Origin: an uncultured Eubacteriales bacterium
Lineage (GTDB): Bacteria; Bacillota; Clostridia; Oscillospirales; Acutalibacteraceae
Direction: 5' to 3'
Length of the DNA: 64,000 nucleotides
Assembly (NCBI GenBank): GCA_934457415.1
Contig: CAKSHM010000005.1
Span: forward strand, 62,001-126,000
A program made the position numbers and the translations under genes. Positions 50,246 through 58,276 of the stretch are shown here, in pieces. Below the pieces are notes generated by a model. The model made no database searches. It worked only from the letters and a program-made list of their open reading frames with translations, and was not told the origin of the DNA. How positions within the stretch are numbered: position 1 is the first letter of the stretch; every line of letters starts with the position of its first letter.

Positions 50246-51991
50246 TTAAAACGCCATATATTTTTCTTCATAATCCTTAAACATATTCTTAAAGCTTTCA
50301 TTTTCACTTTTTGTATATCTTAGGGTTTTATGAATATCAAGGTTATGCTCGGAAGAATCTATAAGACAGCCTGCAATATTTGAACAGTGGTCCGAAACCC
50401 TTTCAAGATTTGTTAAAAGGTCGGAAAGAATAAATCCCGCTTCGATACTGCATTTTCCGTCCTTCATTCTCTTGATATGTCTGCTTCTTACCGTTTCTTT
50501 CAACTCGTCTATTACCTGTTCTAACGGCTCTACGTTCTTCGCTTTTTTAACATCTGAATTTATAAAGCTTAAAAAGGTTATTTCCGTTATTTCGTTTACA
50601 GCGCCGCATAGCTGTGTCAGATCTTTCATAGCGGATTCAGAGAAAGAAAGCTTTTTATCGTTCATTTCAAGCGCGGATTTAGAGATATTGACCGCATGGT
50701 CCGAAATTCTTTCGAAATCTCCTATTGCTTTTAATATTTCGGTTGTAAGCTCACTGTCCCTGTCGGTCATTTTCTGAGAGCTGAGCTTAATAATATAAGT
50801 GCCGAGCATGTCCTCATATTTATCAACCTTTTCTTCGGTATTTAAAATTTTATCGTAGGTTTTAAAATCGAAATTATTTATTAAAGAAATGCTGTTTTTG
50901 AGGTTTTCAACACTTAAACCTGCCATTTCGTTTGTTATGTTAACACATTGCTTGACCGCAAGGGCGGGGGTAGTGAGCAAGCGTTCGTCAAGCACGATGA
51001 TCTTGTCCGGTTTTTTGCCGTCCTTAATAACCTTAAGGGCGATTTTTTCAAGCAGACCCGTCATAGGCAAAAGTACAATTACGCATACCAGATTAAAACA
51101 GGTATGTACAATTGCGATTTGAAAGCTTGAAATTGCGGTACCTAAAAATGCAGGTGAGAAAATTGCCTTGACTGCCGAGAAAATGCTTAAACAAATAACC
51201 GTTCCTATAACATTAAACGATAAATGCACAAAGGCTGCTCTTTTTGCATTCTTATTTGCTCCTACAGAGGAAATAAGCGCAGTTACACATGTTCCGATAT
51301 TCTGTCCCATTATAATCGGAATCGCGGCACCGAATGTTACCTGACCCGTGCTTGCAAGCGCCTGTAATATCCCTACAGAAGCTGAGCTTGACTGAATTAT
51401 ACCTGTTAACAAAGCTCCTGCCAAAACTCCCAGAATTGGATTTGAAAACATTATAAATGCGTCTCTGAACGCGCTTACCTGAGCAAGACCGCTTACCGAC
51501 GATGACATTGTTTCCATTCCGAACATAAGAGTCGCAAATCCGAGCAATATCAAGCCTGAGTCCTGCTTTTTGGCATTTTTGCAGAACATATAAAGTATTA
51601 TGCCTATCAAAGCAAGTATCGGTGTAAAAGATGACGGTTTTAAAAGTTTTATTAAAAAGCTTTCGCCGCTGATTCCGCTGAGGGAAAGTATCCAAGCGGT
51701 TATTGTTGTTCCGACATTTGCTCCGATAATAACATTTATAGCCTGCTTTAAATTCATTATACCCGAATTTACAAAGCCCACTACCATAACCGTTGTCGCA
51801 GAAGAGCTTTGTATAACCGAGGTAACACCGCATCCGGTTAAGAAACCGGCAAATTTATTTGTTGTCATTTTGCAGAGAACGGAGCTTAATTGGCTCCCTG
51901 CACGCCTTTCAAGCGCCTGACCCATAATGTTCATGCCGAACAAAAAAAGGCAAAGGCCTCCAAGCATATTCAAAAAACTGAAAAAATTCAT
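50246..51991 (-). CDS. Na/Pi cotransporter family protein with PhoU-like domain
   Basis: 581 residues from ATG 51991, which has AAGGGGG about 9 bases upstream. Two inverted Na/Pi repeats carry the QSSSATT-type motifs (GVTSVIQSSSATTVMV near 63 and GIIQSSSASVGILQALA near 200) within about nine membrane helices. The C-terminal part (about 345-560) is a helical PhoU-like domain (DFERISDHAVNISKS; NLERVSDHCSNIAG) with metal-binding E-R-x-x-D-H-x repeats. Relatives import phosphate or export it to protect from excess. No pst or pho genes are nearby. Confidence 0.92.
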   Translation of the reverse strand: MNFFSFLNMLGGLCLFLFGMNIMGQALERRAGSQLSSVLCKMTTNKFAGFLTGCGVTSVIQSSSATTVMVVGFVNSGIMNLKQAINVIIGANVGTTITAWILSLSGISGESFLIKLLKPSSFTPILALIGIILYMFCKNAKKQDSGLILLGFATLMFGMETMSSSVSGLAQVSAFRDAFIMFSNPILGVLAGALLTGIIQSSSASVGILQALASTGQVTFGAAIPIIMGQNIGTCVTALISSVGANKNAKRAAFVHLSFNVIGTVICLSIFSAVKAIFSPAFLGTAISSFQIAIVHTCFNLVCVIVLLPMTGLLEKIALKVIKDGKKPDKIIVLDERLLTTPALAVKQCVNITNEMAGLSVENLKNSISLINNFDFKTYDKILNTEEKVDKYEDMLGTYIIKLSSQKMTDRDSELTTEILKAIGDFERISDHAVNISKSALEMNDKKLSFSESAMKDLTQLCGAVNEITEITFLSFINSDVKKAKNVEPLEQVIDELKETVRSRHIKRMKDGKCSIEAGFILSDLLTNLERVSDHCSNIAGCLIDSSEHNLDIHKTLRYTKSENESFKNMFKDYEEKYMAF

Positions 51992-52115
51992 TTTTTCACG
52001 CCCCCTTAATTTCAAATTGAATATATCATACGAATATAAAATCGAAATTATTTTTATGTTAAATCTGTGTAAAAAAACCGCTTTGCCGTGTTAAATAAAT
52101 TTTAGTAAAAAAAGC

Positions 52116-52144
52116 TTGCAATTATTCCTTTATTATGGTATAAT
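52116..52144 (+). promoter_or_regulatory. promoter of rpsB-tsf
   Basis: TTGCAA (52116-52121), 17-base spacer, TATAAT (52139-52144). Confidence 0.85.
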
Positions 52145-52149
52145 TTATC

Positions 52150-52275
52150 AGCTGTGTTGAGTACATGGCAAAATATTACACACATTCCGTTTGATGACGG
52201 CAGGTGCCGAAGCTGATACTTTTCGGTCGCCGCAGCAGTAAACGGGATGGAGGGAAAACCTCAGGAGGAAAAATC
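52150..52275 (+). ncRNA. structured rpsB leader RNA
   Basis: A leader of about 125 bases between promoter and rpsB. Possible stems: outer CCGTTT (52189-52194) with AAACGG, enclosing CCGAA/TTCGG, and GAGG-GAAAA-CCTC just before AGGAGG, so folding could expose or hide the ribosome binding site. S2 is known to autoregulate rpsB in other bacteria; that this leader does so is inference. Confidence 0.6.
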
Positions 52276-53046
52276 ATGGCAGTAGTATCAATGAAACAGT
52301 TACTTGAAGCCGGCGTTCATTTCGGTCATCAGACTAGACGCTGGAATCCGAAAATGGCTCAGTATATTTTTACAGAGCGTAACGGTATCTACATTATCGA
52401 TCTTCAGAAGACGGTAAAGAAGCTTAATGAAGCTTATATGTTCGTTCGTGACATTGCGGCTGAGGGCGGAGATATCCTTTTCGTAGGAACAAAGAAACAG
52501 GCTCAGGATTCTATCAAGGAAGAAGCAGAGCATTGCGGTATGCCTTATGTCAACGCGCGTTGGCTCGGCGGTATGCTCACAAACTTCTCAACTATCCGCA
52601 CCCGTATTGCCCGTCTTAATCAGCTCCGCACCATGCGTGACGACGGAACATTCGATCTTCTCCCCAAAAAGGAAGTTGTTAAGCTTAACCTTGAAATAGA
52701 AAAGCTTGAAAAATTCCTCGGCGGAATTCAGGATATGAAGAAGCTTCCGAGCGCTATGTTTATAGTTGACCCGAGAAAAGAAAGAATTGCGGTTGCAGAG
52801 GCTCATAAGCTCGGCATTCCGATTGTCGGAATTGTTGACACCAACTGCGATCCTGATGAAATTGATGTTGTTATCCCCGGAAATGATGACGCTATACGTG
52901 CGGTAAAGCTTCTTGCCGAAACTATGGCTAATGCCGTTATTGAAGGCAGACAGGGCAGCGAAATGGGAACAGCGGCTCAGGAAGAAGAGCCTGCAGAGGA
53001 AATTGCTGAAGATACTGTCGAAGTGGCAGAAAACACCGAGGCTTAA
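52276..53046 (+). CDS. rpsB: 30S ribosomal protein S2
   Basis: 256 residues from ATG 52276 (AGGAGG upstream; a longer in-frame start at 52204 would run through the leader). VSMKQLLEAGVHFGHQTRRWNPKM, IIDLQKTVKKL, NARWLGGMLTNFSTIR and GIVDTNCDPDEIDVVIPGNDDA are S2 hallmarks. An acidic tail (EEEPAEEIAEDTVEVAE) extends past the core. Confidence 0.97.
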   Translation: MAVVSMKQLLEAGVHFGHQTRRWNPKMAQYIFTERNGIYIIDLQKTVKKLNEAYMFVRDIAAEGGDILFVGTKKQAQDSIKEEAEHCGMPYVNARWLGGMLTNFSTIRTRIARLNQLRTMRDDGTFDLLPKKEVVKLNLEIEKLEKFLGGIQDMKKLPSAMFIVDPRKERIAVAEAHKLGIPIVGIVDTNCDPDEIDVVIPGNDDAIRAVKLLAETMANAVIEGRQGSEMGTAAQEEEPAEEIAEDTVEVAENTEA

Positions 53047-53080
53047 TTAACTGATATAAATATAACAGGAGGAAACTATC

Positions 53081-53992
53081 ATGGCTTTTACAGCTAAAGA
53101 TGTTCAGGCTTTAAGAGAAAAGACCGGCTGCGGAATGATGGATTGCAAAAAGGCTCTTACTGAGTGCGGCGGCGATATGGACGCGGCAATGGACTTTTTA
53201 AGAGAAAAGGGACTTGCTTCTCAGGCTAAAAAGGCGAGCAGAATTGCCGCTGAGGGTACAGTTTGCGCTTATACCGAAAACAATGTCGGTGTTGTTGTTG
53301 AAATCAATGCCGAGACCGACTTCGTTGCCAACGGCGAGGAATTCAAGGCTCTTGCACTTAAGGTAGCTAAGGTTATAGCTAAGCAGAATCCTGCGGATAT
53401 GGATGCTCTTTTAAAATGCACCGAAAACGGACAGACCGTTGAAGAAATGGTTCAGGAGCTTTTCTTAAAGGTTCGTGAAAATATTAAAATCCGCCGTTTT
53501 GAGAGATTTGAGGGCAAAATCGTTTCTTATGTTCATGCAGGCGGCAAAATCGGTGTTATGGTTAAGTTTGATACCGAGCTTGACTCCGATAATGCGGAGC
53601 TTGTTGCTATGGGTAAGAATGTCGCAATGCAGATTGCGGCTATGAATCCGTCTTATCTTGATGAGGCTTCCGTTCCGGCAGAAGTAATCGAAAAGGAAAA
53701 GGAAATCCTTATCAGCCAGATGAAGGAAGACCCCAAAATGGCAGGCAAGCCCGATGCAGTTCTCGGCAAAATCGTTGAGGGCAAGATCGGTAAGTATTAT
53801 AAGGAAAACTGTCTTGTTGACCAGCAGTTTGTTATGGACGGCGATCTTACAGTCGGTAAATATGTTGAAAAAACTGCTAAAGAAATCGGCAAGGATATCA
53901 AGATTTCCGCTTTTGTTCGCTTTGAAAAGGGCGAGGGAATTGAAAAGCGTGTCGATGATTTCGCTTCCGAAGTCGCAAGTATGGTTAAATAA
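53081..53992 (+). CDS. tsf: elongation factor Ts
   Basis: Nucleotide exchange factor for EF-Tu. 303 residues, full length: VQALREKTGCGMMDCKKALTEC at 8-29 (TDVGKN-type region begins), INAETDFVANGEEFK near 75, VSYVHAGGKIGVMV, MQIAAMNPSYL and a conserved C-terminal subdomain. 34 bases after rpsB with AGGAGG; terminator follows. Confidence 0.97.
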   Translation: MAFTAKDVQALREKTGCGMMDCKKALTECGGDMDAAMDFLREKGLASQAKKASRIAAEGTVCAYTENNVGVVVEINAETDFVANGEEFKALALKVAKVIAKQNPADMDALLKCTENGQTVEEMVQELFLKVRENIKIRRFERFEGKIVSYVHAGGKIGVMVKFDTELDSDNAELVAMGKNVAMQIAAMNPSYLDEASVPAEVIEKEKEILISQMKEDPKMAGKPDAVLGKIVEGKIGKYYKENCLVDQQFVMDGDLTVGKYVEKTAKEIGKDIKISAFVRFEKGEGIEKRVDDFASEVASMVK

Positions 53993-54010
53993 TCGTTTTT
54001 TAAAATTTTT

Positions 54011-54044
54011 AAGCCGCACCCTGAATTTAGGGTGCGGCTTTTGT
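54011..54044 (+). terminator. terminator after tsf
   Basis: A 12-bp perfect stem AAGCCGCACCCT/AGGGTGCGGCTT, loop GAATTT, then TTGTCATATTTATTTTTTT. Confidence 0.92.
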
Positions 54045-54072
54045 CATATTTATTTTTTTCCCTGCATAACCT
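54044..54072 (+). promoter_or_regulatory. sigma-E-like sporulation promoter of spoIVA
   Basis: TCATATT (54044-54050), 14-base spacer, CATAACCT (54065-54072). This fits the Bacillus sigma-E -35 (KMATATT) fully and the -10 (CATACANT) at CATA and the final T. spoIVA belongs to the sigma-E regulon in Bacillus. Confidence 0.6.
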
Positions 54073-54106
54073 TTAACAAGTTAAAATTTAATCGGAGGAA
54101 GAATTT

Positions 54107-55585
54107 ATGACAGGAACAAGTATTTATCAGGATATTGCCGCAAGAACAGGAGGAGATATCTATATAGGAGTTGTCGGACCCGTAAGAACGGGCAAATCGA
54201 CTTTTATAAAGCAGTTTATGGAAAAAATGGTGCTTCCTAATATAGACGGTGAATTCGAAAAGGAAAGGGCAAACGATGAATTGCCGCAGTCTTCTTCCGG
54301 CAGAACAATTATGACTACAGAGCCTAAATTTATTCCGGAAAAAAGCACAAAAATACATCTTGACGGAAATACCGTGATGAATGTAAGGCTTATCGACTGC
54401 GTAGGATACATAGTACCCAGCGCGCTCGGATATATCGAAAACGATCAGCCGAGAATGGTTATGACGCCGTGGTACGAAGAGCCTATTCCGTTTAATATGG
54501 CGGCTGAAATCGGCACAAGAAAGGTTATAAACGAACATTCCACAATCGGACTTGTTGTTACTACCGACGGAAGCATAAGCGATATTCCGCGCGAGGAATA
54601 CGAGGAGGCGGAACAGCGTGTAATAGAAGAATTACAGCAGATAAATAAGCCGTTTATCGTCCTTTTGAACTGCTTAGATCCGGCCTCTGCTCAGGCTCTT
54701 GAAAGCGCGGCAAAATTAACCGAAAAATATAAGGTTGCCGTAATCCCCGTCAGCTGTGCCGATCTTACGGAAAACGATATAAAAAGGATTCTCACAAGAA
54801 TTCTCTTCGAGTTCCCGATAAAAGAAATTTCTATAAATTTCCCTAAATGGATAAATACTCTTCCCGTAGAGCATCCTTTAAGAAACGAAGTTACCGAGTC
54901 GATAAAAACAGCCGTTTCGGGCTTTAAAAGAATTAAGGATATTTCTTCTGTCGAAAACGCGTTTGACGGCAACAGCAATATAAAAGGCGCAGCTGTAGAA
55001 TATATTAACTTGGGCGACGGCAGTGCGCTTATAAGAATTGATGTAAACGGAAATCTGTTTTATAAGATACTCACCGAAACAACCGGTCTTGATATTGCCG
55101 ACGAACAGTCGCTTATGCAAACGGTTTTACAGCTTGCAAAAATGAAAGAAAATTATATGCGCGTAAAAGACGCATTGGATGAGGTAGAGGCAACAGGCTA
55201 CGGCATAGTAATGCCTACAACCGAGGAATTAAAGCTTGAAGAACCTGAAATCGTTAAACAGGGCGGAAGATACGGCGTAAGGCTCCGCGCGTCTGCTCCG
55301 TCAATCCATCTTATGAAAGCAAATATAACAACCGAGGTAAGCCCGATAGTCGGCAGCGAAAAGCAAAGCGAGGATCTTATAAAGTATCTCTTAAGCGGAT
55401 TTGAAGAGGACCCCGTTTCAATCTGGGATTCCAATATATTCGGAAAGTCGCTGCATGACCTCGTAAATGAGGGACTTCACGCAAAGCTTGCCCACATGCC
55501 GACCGACGCGAGAATGCGCGTTCAGGAAACGATAGAACGAGTAATAAACGACGGCTGTAACGGCCTTGTGTGCATACTTCTTTAA
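54107..55585 (+). CDS. spoIVA: stage IV sporulation protein A
   Basis: Spore-coat basement ATPase that polymerises on the forespore surface. 492 residues, normal length: Walker A GPVRTGKST at 24-32, FIKQFMEKMVLPNI, the long N-terminal ATPase domain with VGYIVPSALGYIEND and LVVTTDGSISDIPREEYEEAE, middle domain, and a C-terminal end QETIERVINDGCNGLVCILL. GGAGG before the ATG. Its presence is strong evidence that the organism descends from spore-formers and probably still sporulates. Confidence 0.97.
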   Translation: MTGTSIYQDIAARTGGDIYIGVVGPVRTGKSTFIKQFMEKMVLPNIDGEFEKERANDELPQSSSGRTIMTTEPKFIPEKSTKIHLDGNTVMNVRLIDCVGYIVPSALGYIENDQPRMVMTPWYEEPIPFNMAAEIGTRKVINEHSTIGLVVTTDGSISDIPREEYEEAEQRVIEELQQINKPFIVLLNCLDPASAQALESAAKLTEKYKVAVIPVSCADLTENDIKRILTRILFEFPIKEISINFPKWINTLPVEHPLRNEVTESIKTAVSGFKRIKDISSVENAFDGNSNIKGAAVEYINLGDGSALIRIDVNGNLFYKILTETTGLDIADEQSLMQTVLQLAKMKENYMRVKDALDEVEATGYGIVMPTTEELKLEEPEIVKQGGRYGVRLRASAPSIHLMKANITTEVSPIVGSEKQSEDLIKYLLSGFEEDPVSIWDSNIFGKSLHDLVNEGLHAKLAHMPTDARMRVQETIERVINDGCNGLVCILL

Positions 55586-55634
55586 TTTATTATAAGATTA
55601 AAAAAATTTGTGCTTTACGGCACTTAATAGAACC

Positions 55635-55734
55635 AAACCCTTCCAACTGAAGTGGAGGCATGGGTTTCTGCAAAGTCTAAAGTCACGCTCCCTTCTTCCT
55701 AAGAGGGGAGCAGCTGTCGCAATTTTATTGCGAC
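55635..55734. repeat. cluster of three tandem hairpins in a gene-free gap
   Basis: AAACCC/GGGTTT (55635-55667); an 11-bp stem GCTCCCTTCTT/AAGAGGGGAGC with a 3-base loop (55687-55711, one G-T); and GTCGCAAT/ATTGCGAC with a TTT loop (55716-55734). No ORF and no U tract. It has the look of an intergenic palindromic repeat element; copies elsewhere in the genome cannot be checked here. Confidence 0.6.
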
Positions 55735-55750
55735 TGAGGGGTATTGTTCT

Positions 55751-55802
55751 AGATGTTAGACATTAGATTTTAGATATTAGACCTTTGTGTGCCTTACGGC
55801 AC
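55751..55802 (+). repeat. direct repeat, copy 1, flanking the glycosylase gene
   Basis: 52 bp built on TTAGACATTAGAT units and ending in GCCTTACGGCAC; 46 of 52 identical to 56331-56382. A shorter relative of its end (GTGCTTTACGGCAC) is at 55610-55623. Confidence 0.8.
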
Positions 55803-55829
55803 AAAAAATAGACATAAACTTGTTTGAGT

Positions 55830-56315
55830 CTATAATTTTTTGTCAATGCTTTTCCACTCTTCTATCAGCCGGTCGAGAGAATATGCGGCGTTGGCAGGCG
55901 AGGTGGAGGGGAGAGTTGTAAATTCGATATCTATAATCGGGGCTGAATATTTTATATAATATTTTTCGGCGGTTTTGCCGTTTAAAAATATATGCTTTAT
56001 ATTTGAGTTTTCAATAATCGGTTTTAAATCATTGGGTATGACATTTTTAATAGTCGAATCGCCGGAGCCTTTAATTTCACACTGCTTTATAACATCAAAA
56101 AGCGCGAGCTTGTTTTTTAAAACAAGCTCCTTTTTTTCGTCTGTATTTTGCGGCAGCGGAGAATTAAAAACCGCGCTCAGCACCTTCCAGAATCTGTTTT
56201 GAGGATGGGCATAAAAGAATTCGTTTTCCCTTGATTTAACAGAGGGAAAGCTGCCTAATATAAGAATTTCCGAATTTTTTGAATAGAGCGGGGGAATGGG
56301 GTGAATTTCAGTCAT
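55830..56315 (-). CDS. hypoxanthine (deoxyinosine)-DNA glycosylase, UDG superfamily
   Basis: Base-excision repair enzyme. 161 residues of the UDG fold: LILGSFPSVKSRE near 20 (the catalytic loop, with GSFPS), FFYAHPQNRFWKVL near 37, LFDVIKQCEIKGSGDSTI, and LPSTSPANA near 138. The combination of HPQNRFW with LPSTSPAN marks the hypoxanthine-DNA glycosylase branch rather than the classic uracil enzyme. The gene stands alone between two copies of a 52-bp direct repeat, like a cassette. No clear ribosome binding site beyond GGAGA upstream. Confidence 0.87.
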   Translation of the reverse strand: MTEIHPIPPLYSKNSEILILGSFPSVKSRENEFFYAHPQNRFWKVLSAVFNSPLPQNTDEKKELVLKNKLALFDVIKQCEIKGSGDSTIKNVIPNDLKPIIENSNIKHIFLNGKTAEKYYIKYSAPIIDIEFTTLPSTSPANAAYSLDRLIEEWKSIDKKL

Positions 56316-56330
56316 ATTTTATCTCCAATT

Positions 56331-56382
56331 AGATTTTAGACATTAGATGTTAGATATTAGACCAATGTGTGCCTATCGGCAC
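56331..56382 (+). repeat. direct repeat, copy 2, flanking the glycosylase gene
   Basis: Second copy of the 52-bp repeat at 55751-55802, starting 16 bases before the glycosylase gene start on the minus strand and ending GCCTATCGGCAC. Confidence 0.8.
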
Positions 56383-56407
56383 GAAAATTAAAAAGAAATT
56401 CTTGTAA

Positions 56408-56441
56408 GTCTAATATCTACAATATAGCGTCTAATGTCTGG
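56408..56441 (-). repeat. inverted, degenerate copy of the TTAGACATTAGA repeat
   Basis: On the minus strand it reads AGACATTAGA, then about 10 unmatched bases, then TAGATATTAGAC, matching parts of copy 2 in opposite orientation. Copy 2 and this unit can form a large imperfect hairpin. It ends one base before the recombinase stop codon. Confidence 0.6.
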
Positions 56442-56442
56442 T

Positions 56443-57438
56443 TTATGGCTCGCTTTTTTCTTTTGGCTTTACTTTACTCAGAGGGTTGGCCTCGATTGCG
56501 TTTTTAACCTGTTCGTCGGAAATATGTGTGTAAATCTGCGTAGTGCCTAAGTTAGCATGTCCCAATATATCCTTTAAAACTCTTATATCAACATGCCCGT
56601 GCTGATACATCAGCGTTGCGGCGGTATGCCGTAATTTATGGGTTGAAAATCCCATTCCGCCGAGGCCTGCTTTTTCAAGATATGTTTTAACAATATGCTG
56701 AACGGTCTTATTGCTTATTCTTCGATTGTTTCGGCTGATAAAAAGCGCGTTTCTGTCGGTAAAAGTGACCGAATCATTAGGCCTTACAGCCATATATTTC
56801 TTTATTGCGTCAAGGCATGCGTCGTTTAAATAAACAATTCTTTCCTTGTTGCCTTTTCCGAGCAGTCTTAAGGTATTATCGGACCTGATATCGCTTAAAT
56901 TTATTCCGCAAAGCTCGGAAAGACGCATTCCGCAGTTTAAAAAGAGGGTCAATATGCAGTAGTCTCTTTCTTTGTTGGGGCCTTCTACCGCATTTAAAAG
57001 CTCCAATGAGTCCTCTAAGGTCAGGTGCTTGGGCAGTCCCGATTTAACCTTAGGGGAGTCTAAAAGCTCGGCGGGGTTTACATCAAGCAGATGTATCTGA
57101 TTTGTTAGGTATTTAAAAAATATTCTAAGAGTTGAAGTTTTGCGCGCCCTTGTGGCGGCACTGTTTCCTCGCTCATTTTTACAGAAAACTATAAAAGCAT
57201 AGAGGTCCGAAATAGTAACCGAAGAAATAAGCTCTGCGTCAACCGACGAAATATCTATTTTTTCAAACGGTGTATTTTTGTCGGCGATACCGCGGACAAG
57301 CATAAGATACCTGAAAAAAGTCTGCAGATCATGATAGTATTCCTCAACAGAAAGGGCGGATTTACCCTTAATGGTTTCATTATATGTAAGAAAATCTCTT
57401 AAAATCGGCGGTGCCGAAAGAAGTATTTCATGTTTCAT
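56443..57438 (-). CDS. tyrosine recombinase, XerC/XerD-like
   Basis: 331 residues. The N-terminal SAM-like core-binding domain spans about 10-115; the catalytic domain spans 135-310 with all six residues visible: R172 (CGMRLSEL), K195 (LLGKGNKER), H267 and R270 (STHKLRHT), H294 (ILGHANLGT) and Y303 (TQIYTH). Length and motifs fit a chromosomal XerC/D-type resolvase; an integron-like or phage integrase role is less likely without a partner excisionase. ACGGAG lies before the ATG. Repeats lie just past its 3' end. Confidence 0.92.
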   Translation of the reverse strand: MKHEILLSAPPILRDFLTYNETIKGKSALSVEEYYHDLQTFFRYLMLVRGIADKNTPFEKIDISSVDAELISSVTISDLYAFIVFCKNERGNSAATRARKTSTLRIFFKYLTNQIHLLDVNPAELLDSPKVKSGLPKHLTLEDSLELLNAVEGPNKERDYCILTLFLNCGMRLSELCGINLSDIRSDNTLRLLGKGNKERIVYLNDACLDAIKKYMAVRPNDSVTFTDRNALFISRNNRRISNKTVQHIVKTYLEKAGLGGMGFSTHKLRHTAATLMYQHGHVDIRVLKDILGHANLGTTQIYTHISDEQVKNAIEANPLSKVKPKEKSEP

Positions 57439-57468
57439 ATAAAAATCTCCGTTTAAAAACTTTCTTTT

Positions 57469-57497
57469 AATATATCACTTTTTTCAATATTTTTCAA
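57469..57497 (-). promoter_or_regulatory. promoter of the tyrosine recombinase gene
   Basis: On the minus strand TTGAAA (57497-57492), 17-base spacer, TATATT (57474-57469). Confidence 0.7.
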
Positions 57498-57574
57498 TCT
57501 TAAACAATTCTTAAAAGTTTTAATACTTTATTTTTAAAGCTTGGTTTGATATAATTTTATCGGAGGTTGAGGAT

Positions 57575-58276
57575 ATGTACAGAATTCTTATTTGTGATGA
57601 TGAGCGCGATATCGTTTCGGCTCTTAAAATATATTTAGAAGCAGAGGGCTATGAAACCGTGGAGGCTTTTAACGGTCTGCAGGCTTTTGAGACGGTAAAA
57701 TCAAACAAGGTTGACCTTGTGCTTATGGATATAATGATGCCGCAGGTCGACGGAATTTCCGCAATGCTTAAAATCCGTGAAATTTCAAATGTTCCCGTTA
57801 TTTTGCTTACCGCAAAAGGCGAGGACACCGATAAGATTTTAGGACTCAATATCGGGGCTGACGATTATATAACTAAGCCTTTTAATCCGGTAGAGGTCAT
57901 AGCGAGAATACGTTCTCAGTTAAGACGATTTTATAAATTGGGTGCGGGGGAGTCTGCCGGCTCGGACAAGACGATTAAAATCGGCTCTGTTATCTTAGAC
58001 GATAAGGCAAAGCAGGTATTTGTTGACGGTGAAGAAACAAACTTAACTCCCACAGAATACGAAATTTTGAAGCTTCTTATGAAAAATAAAGGCACTGTTT
58101 TATCGCCAAAGGAAATATATGAAAGCGTCTGGAAAGACGAACCGATAGGCGCTGAAAGCACCGTTGCGGTACATATAAGGCATTTAAGAGAAAAAATAGA
58201 AATAAATCCGGCGGAGCCGAGATATCTAAAGGTTGTCTGGGCGCACGGATATAAATTTGAAAAGGATGTGAAGTAA
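57575..58276 (+). CDS. OmpR-family response regulator
   Basis: 233 residues. Receiver domain 1-120 with acidic pocket D8-D9 (ICDDERD), phospho-acceptor D52 (VLMDIMMPQVDG), LLTAKGED and the lysine of DDYITKPFNP. Winged-helix effector about 140-230 (LTPTEYEILKLLMKNKGTVLSPKEIYESVW; TVAVHIRHLREKIE; VWAHGYKFE). GGAGG before the ATG; a TATAAT at 57550-57555 has no good -35 partner. It overlaps the kinase gene by one base, so they form one two-component pair. Confidence 0.95.
   Translation: MYRILICDDERDIVSALKIYLEAEGYETVEAFNGLQAFETVKSNKVDLVLMDIMMPQVDGISAMLKIREISNVPVILLTAKGEDTDKILGLNIGADDYITKPFNPVEVIARIRSQLRRFYKLGAGESAGSDKTIKIGSVILDDKAKQVFVDGEETNLTPTEYEILKLLMKNKGTVLSPKEIYESVWKDEPIGAESTVAVHIRHLREKIEINPAEPRYLKVVWAHGYKFEKDVK

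Noticed and set aside
51252..51833. 193-codon minus-strand ORF rich in Cys, Tyr, Asn and Arg
   Set aside because: Lies entirely within the Na/Pi cotransporter gene in another frame; composition is that of a shadow frame, and no ribosome binding site precedes it.
53465..54019. 184-codon ORF opposite tsf
   Set aside because: Antisense shadow of a highly expressed, strongly biased gene; it would also run through the tsf terminator.
54050..54538. 162-codon minus-strand ORF over the spoIVA 5' end
   Set aside because: Antisense to a certain gene; Arg/His/Cys-rich composition typical of a shadow frame.
55600..55750. tRNA or small RNA gene in the hairpin cluster
   Set aside because: The hairpins do not form a cloverleaf, there is no T-arm motif GTTCRANNC and no promoter; treated as a repeat instead.
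55751..56382. CRISPR array from repeated TTAGACATTAGA units
   Set aside because: Only two full copies about 580 bases apart with a gene in between, no regular spacers and no cas genes.
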